Assembly: GCF_052156535.1 (NCBI RefSeq)
Contig: NZ_JBQKUP010000034.1
Coordinates: forward strand, 124,001 to 188,000
DNA length: 64,000 nucleotides
Origin: Nitrospira_E sp052156535
GTDB taxonomy: Bacteria > Nitrospirota > Nitrospiria > Nitrospirales > UBA8639
Direction of reading: 5' to 3'
The position numbers were made by a program, and so were the translations under genes. The notes beneath the pieces are model-generated. The model saw only the letters and a list, made by a program, of their open reading frames with translations. It searched no databases and was not told the DNA's origin. Below, one piece after another: positions 1 through 8,836 of the stretch (its first letter is position 1; the number at the start of each line of letters is the position of its first letter).

Positions 1-247
1 GTTCCCAGGGTCCGGCATGAAAGACCCCAGCGGAGTCAAAGCGATGGGCCTGTCCTCTCACGAATTGCAGTCCTGCGTCGGTTTCAAACAAATCCGTGGC
101 ACGACGAATGACCTCCGGCTGGTATTTGGCCTTCACAAATGGCGGCGCCTGTTCTAAGGCCTCAAGGGCCTGAAGTAAGGCTTGCTCCTGACGGACGGTG
201 GCGGCCTGCAATTCAGTCTGAGGGGAGCCCTCGGGGGAATCACTCAT
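1..247 (-). CDS. Unidentified protein, N-terminal part only (cut by window edge)
   Basis: The reading frame starts at an ATG whose first bases overlap the stop of the upstream ATP-grasp gene (shared ATGAGTGA), so the two are probably translationally coupled. About 82 codons are visible, beginning MSDSPEGSPQTELQ and continuing through an acidic, Gln- and Leu-rich helical stretch to FVKAKYQPEVIRRATDLFET. I do not recognise the family. No signal peptide or membrane segment is seen in this part. The coupling suggests a role linked to the ATP-grasp enzyme, which is inference only. Confidence 0.6.
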   Translation of the reverse strand, partial: MSDSPEGSPQTELQAATVRQEQALLQALEALEQAPPFVKAKYQPEVIRRATDLFETDAGLQFVRGQAHRFDSAGVFHAGPWE

Positions 248-1487
248 AGAAGTCATACTCCTCATAACGTTGGACGAGCTCACGCAGAGTTTCTGGATCT
301 TCTCCCGCCAGGAAAACGGTTCCATAATGATTACCGAATCCCACCCGCTCTGCCACTTTGGGGGTGACGGGTTCAAACATGGTATGCCGGTCCAAATACG
401 GATGGGCTTCCAATTCTTTAGGAAATTGAAGTTGATGGACGCTGGCTTTCCGGGGATACACCATCAAGTTGGCCGCAAATATTTTATGGTCTTTTTCTTT
501 TGGGAAAAACCGGTCTAATTCTGTTTTGGAGGTATTGGGATCGGAGCATAACAACAGAGCCGCATACGGATTAAACCCATGGGCACGCTGAATGAGTTCG
601 AAAATATGGCCGCCGGGAACACGGGCCGCCACCTCCCCAAAGTGCAACTCCCCCTCCTGGTCCAAGAAATATTCCGGATGAATCATACCATTTACGATGC
701 CAAATGCCTTCAAAAGTTTTTCAATCGCCTTACGAATCTTTGTCCGGTGCTTACTGAGCCTCGGTGTTTCCGGCACGATCTGGGAATAGCCCAAATGCAC
801 GTACTCGGTAATATTCATAAATTCGATTTTCCCCTTATGGATAAAGGCTTCGACCGAAAATTCCTGCCCGGCCAAATGGCTTTCGGCCAGACACGGAAAG
901 GCATCGTCGGGAAGGGAATTGATGTCTTCCTGGCTTCGAACAAACACATGGCCCACACTGCCCGCCGCCGACAGAGGTTTCAGATGAACCGGTTCGGGCG
1001 CTTCCTCCTGCAAGCGGAGTCTGGCCTCATTGATGTCATCAAAAAACGCGAGAGCTTCCTCCCGAGAGCGAATCTCTTCAAACACCCCGACTCGAATGCC
1101 ATTCATTTGCGCATTGCGCTTCATCATGGCCTTGTCGCGGAACAGCAGTGCCCGTTGGAAAGCACGCGGATCTTTCAGCAGACGAGTGTTGAGGGACCCG
1201 GCCCATTCCACCGTTTCTTCATACAACGGCACCGCATGGCTCACTCCCCGCTCCACCAATTTTTCATAGAGTCGGTCGGAGTTGTGGTTGTGGACATAAA
1301 AGTCCCAGGTCACCACATCAACCCCATCCTCTTTCAATGCGATATCAAAACCCTCCGGAACCACCGCGACGAAGGGAATGTTGTGGTCCTTTGCGGCTTC
1401 CATCGTTTCCAGGCTATAGCCGAGCAGAGCCACCGGCGCCCTCTTTCCTCCCCGGGCTTTTTTGACCACTGGTGCGTTCTTTTCCAT
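240..1487 (-). CDS. ATP-grasp domain protein (carboxylate-amine ligase type)
   Basis: A 415-residue protein with the organisation of ATP-grasp ligases: an N-terminal preATP-grasp Rossmann-like part (GKRAPVALLGYS onward), a central nucleotide-binding half with KPLSAAGSVGHVF and GQEFSVEAF, and a C-terminal metal and ATP site with HPEYFLDQEGELHFGEVAAR. These enzymes activate a carboxylate as an acyl phosphate and join it to an amine or thiol; the substrate here cannot be read from sequence. The start is an ATG with AGGAGG just upstream on the minus strand. Its 3' end overlaps the next gene by 8 bases, indicating an operon. No truncation is evident. Confidence 0.85.
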   Translation of the reverse strand: MEKNAPVVKKARGGKRAPVALLGYSLETMEAAKDHNIPFVAVVPEGFDIALKEDGVDVVTWDFYVHNHNSDRLYEKLVERGVSHAVPLYEETVEWAGSLNTRLLKDPRAFQRALLFRDKAMMKRNAQMNGIRVGVFEEIRSREEALAFFDDINEARLRLQEEAPEPVHLKPLSAAGSVGHVFVRSQEDINSLPDDAFPCLAESHLAGQEFSVEAFIHKGKIEFMNITEYVHLGYSQIVPETPRLSKHRTKIRKAIEKLLKAFGIVNGMIHPEYFLDQEGELHFGEVAARVPGGHIFELIQRAHGFNPYAALLLCSDPNTSKTELDRFFPKEKDHKIFAANLMVYPRKASVHQLQFPKELEAHPYLDRHTMFEPVTPKVAERVGFGNHYGTVFLAGEDPETLRELVQRYEEYDFYE

Positions 1488-1607
1488 GCAGACCTCCTTT
1501 AGTGGGGGACATATCGAATAAACTCCTCCATCCTGTCCCCGCTTACAGACAAATGGAAGAAGAACCCATCAGCAATAAAGAATCGCTTGTTTATGAGGGA
1601 AGGAGTG

Positions 1608-2174
1608 TTAGAACAGATATTGGTACAGTTCAAAACCCTCTTCATAGTAGGGTTTCAACCAACCACCTTGCCAACCTAATACCTGGTCCTTGGTGGTCGC
1701 AATACATTCAAAGCCGAAACGGCGATATGAGCGCGTGGCCCAGTAGGCTTTGGGATGGGCAATTAACACCATGCCGCGTTTTCCCTCGCGCCAAGCCACA
1801 TCACGGACGTGATTAAGTAATTGAGGCCCAAACCCTTTGCCGGTTTGGTGATCATACACATAGATATATCCGATATAAAACATGTCTCCGACTGACTGCG
1901 TGGAAACAATACCGACCGGCGCACCCTCGGACCGTCCAATGTAAAACTGCCGCCGTGAAAACTCTCTCTCTCCCCAGGACTCATCCACCTCATGCTCCGC
2001 CATATCCTTTTCATGAAGAAAGGGTCGATACCAGTCGGCAGAAGACCTGAGGATATTGGCCGCAATCACCATTTCATGACGTTTGGCCGGTTGAATATCT
2101 AACCGCCGTTGGGAAGTCCTCTTTCCATTTCTTCGATGTAGCCGTTCCTCAATGTCCGTTTGATTTTGCATCAT
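1608..2174 (-). CDS. GNAT-family N-acetyltransferase
   Basis: The acetyl-CoA binding signature of GNAT proteins is visible as QTGKGFGPQLLNHV, followed by YWATRSYRRFGFEC, the usual closing strand-helix of the fold. Such enzymes move an acetyl group from acetyl-CoA to an amine; the acceptor is unknown. The open frame extends to a GTG at 2225. I prefer the ATG at 2174 because an AAAGGA motif lies about 9 bases before it and the extra N-terminal residues look unstructured. It stands alone, with 120 bp to the ATP-grasp gene and a long gap upstream. Confidence 0.75.
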   Translation of the reverse strand: MMQNQTDIEERLHRRNGKRTSQRRLDIQPAKRHEMVIAANILRSSADWYRPFLHEKDMAEHEVDESWGEREFSRRQFYIGRSEGAPVGIVSTQSVGDMFYIGYIYVYDHQTGKGFGPQLLNHVRDVAWREGKRGMVLIAHPKAYWATRSYRRFGFECIATTKDQVLGWQGGWLKPYYEEGFELYQYLF

Positions 2175-2544
2175 AAAGATCGATCCTTTTTCAAAAATTT
2201 TTTGCCATGGACTCATGCTCCTCACGAGTCAAGCCTGATGGTCATTGTCTATTGTGTTTAATTGTTTTCAGAGGAAAAATTGGTGTGAGCACACGTTCCT
2301 TCACACCGGCATTTTCCCAATCGATAAGATGTGTAAAATTTTGAGTGTCTGTGACGAAAACAAAGGGTACAGTTCCTTTGGTTTTCGTAATTTACGGGGG
2401 CGAATGCCAAGGTACTGCTAACATTTTCCATTGCCCCCAGCACAGGAATTCAGGGGCAACCAGACACAATGGTCCCCCATGGAATGATAACCAGCGCAGT
2501 TAAAGGCATTGGGACCAGTCTTTTTTTGGTGATTTCTTATGGCA

Positions 2545-2563
2545 ATCGAGAAACTTTCTCGAT
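2545..2563. promoter_or_regulatory. Perfect 9-bp inverted repeat (operator-like)
   Basis: ATCGAGAAA-C-TTTCTCGAT is a perfect palindrome with a single central base. It lies about 150 bp before the sigma-54 activator gene, in a gap with no convincing ORF. It has the shape of a dimeric repressor or activator site; no binding protein is identified. Confidence 0.45.
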
Positions 2564-2644
2564 CCATACCTCCATATACCTATATACTTCGCAAGACCTG
2601 TTCCATCAGTTAACCCATTGATCTTTCCAATTTTGTGGAATTTT

Positions 2645-2713
2645 GGGACTGTTATGTCCCTCTATTTGGGACAGACTTGACTCATTTAAATAATATGAGA
2701 CACTATTGTCTCA
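2645..2713 (+). promoter_or_regulatory. Cluster of short inverted repeats abutting a start codon
   Basis: GGGAC-N6-GTCCC (2645-2660) is followed by another GGGACA at 2668. TGAGACA-CTAT-TGTCTCA (2696-2713), a perfect 7-bp-arm palindrome, ends at the base before the ATG of the regulator gene. No Shine-Dalgarno motif is present. The arrangement fits an autoregulatory operator or a translation-controlling hairpin. Confidence 0.45.
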
Positions 2714-4180
2714 ATGCCAGATACTAATTCTATAGTGATCATGGGTGCCCCGGAGCTGGAAAAGGCCTTAAGTCGTGAAGGCTTGGGGGTTGTACGGTTG
2801 GATACCCCGGAAAATGTGAAGACCTTGGAGATTGGGTCCCAGACACGCCTGGTCATACTCGATGGACAGTATCTTGGAGACTCCCTGGTGTTTGACATGA
2901 TGACGACCATACAAGAACACAGGCCCTATCTTGATGTCCTGGTGTTTAAACCAGGAGCCGATGCAGCCTATGTCCATTCGGTTTTGAAAAACGGGGCATC
3001 GGATGTGATTTATGAGGATTCACATGAAAAACTGCATCAAGCCATAGAGGCCATTCAGACCAATCAAAAGTTTTCTCCGGATACACCGGATTTGCGTGAT
3101 ACCCGCAAAAGACTGGGAAGCTTTGAAGGCATTCTCAGCCGTAACGGAGTCATGTGGGATATTTTTGAAACCATTACCCGCACCGCGAGCTCTGACGCCA
3201 CCGTGTTAATTGTGGGGGAAACCGGAACGGGGAAAGACTTACTGGCTCGGGCGATTCACCGGCAGTCCGGGCGAACCGGGCGATTTGTGGCGGTCAATTG
3301 CAGCACGATCAGTCCGGAAATTATTGAATCGGAACTGTTTGGCCATGAACGGGGGGCTTTCACCGGCGCCCACCAACAAAAGCAGGGATTATTTCGGTAT
3401 GCCGATGGCGGCACTATCCTTCTGGATGAGATTGGGGATATGCCGGTTCAAACCCAACTCAGTCTTTTGCGGGTATTGCAGGAACAGACGGTGAGACCGG
3501 TTGGATCTCATCATGAAGTGCCAATTGATGCCCGTGTCATTGCCGCGACGAATGCCTCATTGGCCAATGCGGTCCAAACCGGCTCTTTTCGCGAAGACCT
3601 CTTTTATCGGTTGGATGTCATCCGGTTAGAAGTGCCCCCGTTACGAGAGAGACCGGAGGATATCCTCTATATGTTTGGGCATTTTCTGAAACGCGTGTGT
3701 GCCGATTATGGAATGGACTGTCCGGAATTGCACCAATCCTTCATGGATCTGCTTTTGGAGCAGTCCTGGCCAGGCAATGTGCGGCAACTGGAAAACCTCA
3801 CGCAACGCCTGGTGTTAAAAGGGCACACCCGGGAATTGACTGCGGAAGACCTGGCGGAAGTCTTGTATTCCCAGGACATCCCAGGGTCCTCTCCGGCTCT
3901 TCCAGCTCCTGAAACAGAAAGCGTGGATCAGCCTGTTCAAAGCCAGGGTGATCACTCTCCATCTATCAACCCGTCCCTCACGCTGGCGGCCTACCTCGAG
4001 CCACACCTCATCACTCTTGAGAAGGAGTATTTGGAAACAGTGCTGTCAGAAAATAGTGGTCGCATTGCCGAGTCGGCCAATCAGGCCGGGATAAGTCGAC
4101 GAACACTCCTCCGTAAGCTCAAGACCTACCGCATCAACAAACAATATTTTCGAAACAAGAATTCAGCATCAAAAGAATAA
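2714..4180 (+). CDS. Sigma-54-dependent transcriptional activator (NtrC-like)
   Basis: The 488-residue protein has three parts. Residues 1-120 form a receiver-like domain with a possible phospho-acceptor Asp50 (LVILDGQ), but the usual N-terminal acidic pair is replaced by NSIVIMGAP, so classical phosphorylation is doubtful. Residues about 138-370 are the AAA+ domain, with Walker A GETGTGKD (168-175), the sigma-54-contacting GAFTGA loop (214-219) and Walker B LLDEI (236-240). A Fis-type helix-turn-helix ends the protein (RIAESANQAGISRRTLLRKL). It should open promoters for RpoN-RNA polymerase. No partner kinase is adjacent. There is no Shine-Dalgarno motif; a palindrome abuts the start. Confidence 0.92.
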   Translation: MPDTNSIVIMGAPELEKALSREGLGVVRLDTPENVKTLEIGSQTRLVILDGQYLGDSLVFDMMTTIQEHRPYLDVLVFKPGADAAYVHSVLKNGASDVIYEDSHEKLHQAIEAIQTNQKFSPDTPDLRDTRKRLGSFEGILSRNGVMWDIFETITRTASSDATVLIVGETGTGKDLLARAIHRQSGRTGRFVAVNCSTISPEIIESELFGHERGAFTGAHQQKQGLFRYADGGTILLDEIGDMPVQTQLSLLRVLQEQTVRPVGSHHEVPIDARVIAATNASLANAVQTGSFREDLFYRLDVIRLEVPPLRERPEDILYMFGHFLKRVCADYGMDCPELHQSFMDLLLEQSWPGNVRQLENLTQRLVLKGHTRELTAEDLAEVLYSQDIPGSSPALPAPETESVDQPVQSQGDHSPSINPSLTLAAYLEPHLITLEKEYLETVLSENSGRIAESANQAGISRRTLLRKLKTYRINKQYFRNKNSASKE

Positions 4181-4190
4181 TCCTGTTTTC

Positions 4191-4282
4191 TAGGGGTCTG
4201 TCGGACTTTGGGAATCGATAGCGAAATTTGGACCGCTTAGGCACTTTTGCAGCCGATGCATCCGAAGTCCGACAGGCTCCTA
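4191..4282. repeat. 92-bp MITE-like element with 18-bp terminal inverted repeats
   Basis: The left end TAGGGGTCTGTCGGACTT and the reverse complement of the right end TAGGAGCCTGTCGGACTT match at 16 of 18 positions. The inner 56 bp have no ORF. Both outer ends read TA, compatible with a TA target duplication of the IS630/Tc1 type. It sits between two convergent genes, where the hairpin could also end transcription. Whether other copies exist cannot be seen in this window. Confidence 0.55.
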
Positions 4283-4391
4283 AGGATGCTGATGATGCCA
4301 TACACCATTCCCTTCCCTTAACGAGCTGTTTGGCGTGGAACAGACGAGGGTCATTATTTGAAGTCAGAGACCCGCGCACATGGCTTCTCCC

Positions 4392-5594
4392 TCAACGCTT
4401 GTGAAACGCCTGTGCGAGGTTCTCTCCGGCTTGCTTGAGCACCTGGCTCGTTTTAGCAAAGGCAAAACGGACGAGGTGTTGTCCCAGATCTGTCGCCTGG
4501 TAATAAAACGCGCTGCCTGGAACTACCGCCACTTTTGCCTCGGTGATCAAACGGGTGGCAAAGGTTTGGGAATCACCCTGATGTTCCCAAGGTCCATAAC
4601 CGGCTAACAGGTAATAGGCCCCTTGAGGAACATAGGGCTCAAACCCACTGTCGGTCAGCATCTGCATGGTGAGCTCCCGACGCCGAAGGAATCTCGCTCG
4701 TAGGTCGGTGTAGTAGGTCTCGGGTAAGCCCAAAGCCGTGACCGCCGCATATTGGAAGGGCGTGGGAGCACAGATCGTGAGGTAATCATGTACCGTTCGA
4801 ATCGCCATCGTCACATCCTTTGAAGCCAGGACATAGCCAAGACGCCATCCCGTTGCCGCGTAGATTTTTGACAGGCCTCCGGTAACAACCAGACCTTTCC
4901 AGTCGGGCGCCAGGATCGCCGGGGCAATATGCCGAAAAGGTTCGTAGTACAAATGATCATAGATTTCATCCGTCACCACATAGATCCCCTGCTGATCGGC
5001 CAGAGCCAGGATGGCGTTCAGTTCATCCCGCGTGAATACATGGCCGGAGGGATTATGGGGAGTATTCAGAATAATGGCCCTGGTGCGAGGGTTGATGGCA
5101 GATCGCAGTTCATCTAGAGGTACCGCGTAATCAGGCGGACGAAGCGTAACAAACCGTGGCGCCCCGTTGGCAAAATACACAGCCGGAACATAGTTTTCAT
5201 GGGCGGGTTCGATGATGATGACCTCATCGCCACTCTCGACCAAGGCCAGCATGGCCGCCACAATCGCCTCCGTCACACCACAGGTAATAGTGATCTCTGT
5301 CTCGGGGTCAAAGGTGAGACCGTGGCGTTCGTGCACATGTCTGGCAATGGCTTCCCGTAACTCCGCCAATCCCCAGGTCACCGAATATTGATTGTGATCA
5401 TTGGTAATGGCATCGATTGCGGCTTGCTTCACCACAGGTGCGGTGGGAAAGTCTGGACGGCCTTGAGCCAGATTAATCGCCTCATGCTCCATGGCAATAC
5501 GCATATTTTCGCGAATTTGCGATGGCCCGATCCGATCAAGTCGGGAGGGAGGATTGAAGGTCATGGGTGTATTCGTATCACCAAACAGTGGCAT
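4392..5594 (-). CDS. Class I/II PLP-dependent aminotransferase
   Basis: A 400-residue fold-type I aminotransferase. The PLP-binding lysine is Lys243 in GGLSKIYAATGWRLGY, with the phosphate-binding Arg251 shortly after. The NTPHNPSG motif (about 178-185) supplies the cofactor-contacting Asn, and DEIYDHLYY supplies the Asp/Tyr pair. The style is that of the aspartate/methionine/kynurenine aminotransferase subfamily (YbdL-like), but the amino-acid specificity is not readable. It is convergent with the sigma-54 activator and stands alone. Length is normal for the family. Confidence 0.88.
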   Translation of the reverse strand: MPLFGDTNTPMTFNPPSRLDRIGPSQIRENMRIAMEHEAINLAQGRPDFPTAPVVKQAAIDAITNDHNQYSVTWGLAELREAIARHVHERHGLTFDPETEITITCGVTEAIVAAMLALVESGDEVIIIEPAHENYVPAVYFANGAPRFVTLRPPDYAVPLDELRSAINPRTRAIILNTPHNPSGHVFTRDELNAILALADQQGIYVVTDEIYDHLYYEPFRHIAPAILAPDWKGLVVTGGLSKIYAATGWRLGYVLASKDVTMAIRTVHDYLTICAPTPFQYAAVTALGLPETYYTDLRARFLRRRELTMQMLTDSGFEPYVPQGAYYLLAGYGPWEHQGDSQTFATRLITEAKVAVVPGSAFYYQATDLGQHLVRFAFAKTSQVLKQAGENLAQAFHKR

Positions 5595-5865
5595 GGCTTT
5601 CCTTCATATTGAGAAATGAATAAATACACAGAGAGAGCCGGCTATTCCATTTGCCGGCCGTGCATGAACAGACAACATGTGACTAACTGAGGGACCCGTC
5701 AGGATAGGGGATCTCATGGAAGTTCTTCAACTTCCCAATGAAACCAGCCATGAGGACATATGTGGTGGATAAAAAAGAATGTGATTCGGAGGCTATTGAA
5801 TATTTCCCGTGTTTTGCCTTTTCATCACTTGATGAGTGACAGAACCCCGAACGCGGAAAAATAAG

Positions 5866-6009
5866 GGAGTGCTCAAAAAGGCATTTCCAGACCTGCCCTG
5901 AGTCCTGCCGAAGGGAAGGCCGCAGCCGTTTGGACGAGCGGAGCGTACGGAGAGTACGTGAGCACGGCCAAGCGGCGAGAACGCCGCTGGCGGCCTTTTT
6001 CAACACTCC
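5866..6009 (-). repeat. Intergenic palindromic repeat, copy 1
   Basis: The ends GGAGTGCTCAAAAAGG and CCTTTTTCAACACTCC are inverted repeats (14 of 16). The interior holds further GC-rich inverted segments around GCCAGCGGCGTTCTC. A second, diverged copy lies at 15023-15144 in the opposite orientation. This copy begins 3 bp after the engB stop, so it may act as a terminator. The open frame read across it (5683-6006, minus) is not protein-like. Confidence 0.7.
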
Positions 6010-6012
6010 ATT

Positions 6013-6624
6013 TTAGGGAAGGGGAGCGTCCAGAGTAAGCACCTCCCGAAACTGGTCAAGCAGCATTAGCCTGCCTTCCCCGGTGTAGGCCGATAGGAAA
6101 AGCGGGTCCTCCTCCATGCCCAAACCCTCCCGCAATTCACGTAGCGCAGCCTGGCGGTGACCCCTCGTAATCTTATCAGCCTTGGTGGCCACCACCATCA
6201 CTGGAATTTTCAGCCGCATGAGCCACTCGACCATCGCCCGATCCGATTCCTGCACCCGACGGGAATCCACCAGCACCACTACACCCTGTAAGTTCTTCCG
6301 TGTCCGTAAATATTCTTCAATCAGGGGACCCCAGAGCTCTCGAATCCGTTCAGGCACCTTGGCAAATCCGTATCCGGGCAAATCAACCAACATAAACCTG
6401 GGACCGTTCGTGGCAATCTCAAAAAAGTTAATAGTTTGTGTTTTCCCCGGTGTCTTGCCGACCTTGGCTAACCCTTTGTGATTCACCAAACAATTAATGG
6501 CCGACGATTTCCCGACATTGGAACGGCCGACGATGGCCACTTCCGGAAGCGTCGGTTTCAGAAATTGCTCAACCGTCCCACAACTCGCCTTAAATTCAGC
6601 AGAAAATATTTTAAACGCTCCCAC
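6013..6624 (-). CDS. engB: Ribosome biogenesis GTPase EngB (YihA/YsxC)
   Basis: A 203-residue TRAFAC-class GTPase. The G1 P-loop is GRSNVGKSS (33-41), with a G2 threonine in KTQTINFFE, G3 DLPGYGFAKV, G4 ATKADK and a C-terminal SAYTGEG as G5. The family helps assemble the large ribosomal subunit and is usually essential. Length is normal. It follows an ATPase gene on the same strand after an 89-bp gap, and a palindromic repeat lies directly after its stop. Confidence 0.95.
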   Translation of the reverse strand: MGAFKIFSAEFKASCGTVEQFLKPTLPEVAIVGRSNVGKSSAINCLVNHKGLAKVGKTPGKTQTINFFEIATNGPRFMLVDLPGYGFAKVPERIRELWGPLIEEYLRTRKNLQGVVVLVDSRRVQESDRAMVEWLMRLKIPVMVVATKADKITRGHRQAALRELREGLGMEEDPLFLSAYTGEGRLMLLDQFREVLTLDAPLP

Positions 6625-6713
6625 GAAGAGTTCCTCTTGTTATGTACAGACTAACAGAGAAGTTCACGCCCATCCTGCATGGCTCATCAAGCGGCCATGT
6701 TGGCCATCATATC

Positions 6714-7625
6714 TTAGGAGGCCAGGATTTCCCTATACCATTCGTTAAACAACCGGCTGCCTGCTGAAAGCGTGGCTTCTTCATCCCGAATCCAACGGCT
6801 GACCATCCCCAACGCACACAGCGTATCCGCAACAGGCTTGATCGTCGGCAGTCCAACAGCCCGCGCCACCTCTCTTGGGTTCACGGGTTTGTCGGCTTCC
6901 ATCACATAGGTCAGCACTTGATGTTCGAGAGGTTCCCACAGTTGATCGAGACAATCCTGGAAAAAAGAGGAGAGGGATTTTTTTACCTCGCTGACAATCG
7001 GTTCCGTCGGAACATGGAGCCCTTCACGCAGGAATGCAGCCTGCAACAGCTTGAAGATATAGGGATGAGTCCCTGCATAGGTGAGGATAGTGGAATGTTG
7101 TTCAGTAGAAAGATCCGGATTGAATAACTGCTGCGCCTCTTTTTCCAAAAATACGCCCAAGGGGATCAACTTCAATGTGTGTGGCAAATCGCCTCCTCTC
7201 ACCACCTCCCGCCATGCCCGTCCTCCGGCAAAGACCGTGGAACCTCCAGGCAAAAGATCGATGTCTGAAAGCGAACGAGCCTTCTCTTCAACCAGCCAGT
7301 CACAATTATCAAGGAGAAGGATGGTGTCAGGATTTGGCGGGCGGGAATAGAATCGTTTCCAATCAACCTCGTCGGCAACATCCACATACAACGCTGACGG
7401 CCCGGTGGACCTGGGAGATGGCCCCGCATGATTCAGTTGCCAGGCAAGGTGAAGCAGCATCGAGGTTTTTCCTAATTTTGGCCCACCAACAAGGCTTAAG
7501 GATTCTCCCCGTTCCAACCGCCGCAACATATTGCGGACTAATCCCTCACGGCCCTTGAACGCTCCAGGCCGAAAAACCGGCCCCGCCGGATCTGCTGAAG
7601 GGAACTGTTCAGGGGGGATGGACAT
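6714..7625 (-). CDS. STAND-like ATPase with C-terminal winged helix
   Basis: The 303-residue protein has Walker A GGPKLGKTS (47-55), a Walker B-like LLLDNCDWL near residue 105, and a C-terminal region (VNPREVARAVGLPTIKPVADTL) that reads as a winged helix after LTYVMEADK. This arrangement is typical of archaeal-type and STAND ATPases that couple ATP binding to a switch. There is no signal peptide and no transmembrane helix. It may share a transcript with engB downstream. The function is unknown; it could be regulatory or defence-related, but nothing in the sequence decides. Confidence 0.65.
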   Translation of the reverse strand: MSIPPEQFPSADPAGPVFRPGAFKGREGLVRNMLRRLERGESLSLVGGPKLGKTSMLLHLAWQLNHAGPSPRSTGPSALYVDVADEVDWKRFYSRPPNPDTILLLDNCDWLVEEKARSLSDIDLLPGGSTVFAGGRAWREVVRGGDLPHTLKLIPLGVFLEKEAQQLFNPDLSTEQHSTILTYAGTHPYIFKLLQAAFLREGLHVPTEPIVSEVKKSLSSFFQDCLDQLWEPLEHQVLTYVMEADKPVNPREVARAVGLPTIKPVADTLCALGMVSRWIRDEEATLSAGSRLFNEWYREILAS

Positions 7626-7905
7626 AACAGTGAGTGTAGAAGTTCGCTACATGGTTGGCAATGAAAAGCTAAGTTCAGGTGGTATCAGAGATCAATCAAA
7701 GAAGTCCCGGACTTGGATGTCAGTAAACTGTCCCGCGCAACTGAACTCAGCCCCACAAAAGAAACAATATTTCTATATTGATCTTATGGGTACTCAGTGC
7801 TAAACATTTACGGAAGTAGGACATTTGATTCCATGGGCGACATAATTCACCTCATTTCGGCGACCTATTTAAAGTTATTTACCGTGAAACCACACGAGCA
7901 TTTTT

Positions 7906-8559
7906 GTGCCCAAAGGTAGAGTAACCGCTATTCTTATTGTTGTGGCTACGATCGCAATATTAATCGTAGTCATTACGGCCCCAGAGCCACGCATGAGAAA
8001 CGTGTTTCATGCACTATCCATTGGTTTTGTTGTGAGTGCCATCTTCTATTTTATCGTTGTTTGGCTGCCTGCATGGCAAAGAAAGGTCAGAATTCTTGGC
8101 AACTTACAACTACATTATAATGCCTTTAAGTTGTCCTGTATTTCGACATTTCTAGTTTACAGTGATTCACAGGATTACGAACCACAGGAAATGCTGCTCG
8201 ATCAGGAGGAATTCCGACGCTATTTCAGTATCTACACATCCACAGACCAAACACGATGGCATAACGTAGCAAATGCTCTAGACCGTGGGGCATACCCACT
8301 CAGGGATATCCTTAATGAGCTAGAGATACTGAGAGAAGAGCTTCTTTACGTCCTAAATAATATCGATGTCCACGACGAAAAGGTTTTCGGATTTCTAAAG
8401 AGGCTTTCCCATGCTATTTTTAGAATAAAGCATTTAGAGCCAGGATATGACGACGTGAAATCCCTTTGTCATTTTCTCTGGGAGATCTTTACGGGTTACA
8501 GCTTTAGTGAAGGGTATCGAAAGGAAGATATTGTACAATCCATGATAGAGAAAGTATGA
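7906..8559 (+). CDS. Unidentified two-helix membrane protein
   Basis: A 217-residue protein starting at GTG. Residues about 7-25 and 37-55 form two strongly hydrophobic segments (VTAILIVVATIAILIVVI and ALSIGFVVSAIFYFIVVW). They are followed by a soluble, charged, mostly helical cytoplasmic or periplasmic domain. I do not recognise the family. The base composition is AT-richer than the core genes around it and the Shine-Dalgarno motif is weak, in keeping with an accessory region. The two-helix anchor plus soluble domain resembles many toxin, effector or sensor membrane proteins, which is only a resemblance. Confidence 0.6.
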   Translation: MPKGRVTAILIVVATIAILIVVITAPEPRMRNVFHALSIGFVVSAIFYFIVVWLPAWQRKVRILGNLQLHYNAFKLSCISTFLVYSDSQDYEPQEMLLDQEEFRRYFSIYTSTDQTRWHNVANALDRGAYPLRDILNELEILREELLYVLNNIDVHDEKVFGFLKRLSHAIFRIKHLEPGYDDVKSLCHFLWEIFTGYSFSEGYRKEDIVQSMIEKV

Positions 8560-8600
8560 AGGTTAGCTAAAGAATCACCAAAAGAAATGCTAGTCTGTTG

Positions 8601-8622
8601 AAGTAAGATGGGGACCTTACTT
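8601..8622 (+). terminator. Possible terminator hairpin
   Basis: AAGTAAG and CTTACTT form a perfect 7-bp stem around an 8-base loop, 41 bp after the membrane-protein stop. The following T run is short, so this is a weak candidate. Confidence 0.3.
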
Positions 8623-8639
8623 TGTTACATTTGGATGAT

Positions 8640-8816
8640 TGCCTGAAAAAAGAGATTTTCAATGTTTCCAGAAGGAACAGGGGCTGACTCGGAATCATTT
8701 TCAAAAAATCTATGCTAGAAGACGGCACTCCGCATTTTAAGAACATTAAAACGATTATGCAGGCGATGGGCTATCGCTTAATCACGGAAAAGATTGAAGT
8801 GGCTTCTGGTCGATAG
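8640..8816 (+). pseudogene. Decayed antidote-type regulator (COG3636-like), C-terminal remnant
   Basis: The last 34 codons (from 8712) read MLEDGTPHFKNIKTIMQAMG and on to a stop at 8816. They match the C-terminus of the fuller copy at 9145-9484 closely. Upstream bases from about 8640 also align with that copy, but in broken frames and with base changes. It is one half of a tandem duplication whose second unit starts near 9145. No start codon or intact N-terminal half remains. Confidence 0.65.
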
Positions 8817-8836
8817 AAATTGAAGAAGCGCACGTT

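Noticed and set aside
2258..2443. 61-codon minus-strand frame in the gap before the sigma-54 activator
   Set aside because: No ribosome binding site and no recognisable pattern; the gap looks regulatory.
5683..6006. 107-codon minus-strand frame
   Set aside because: It runs through the palindromic repeat at 5866-6009, has no family pattern and no ribosome binding site.
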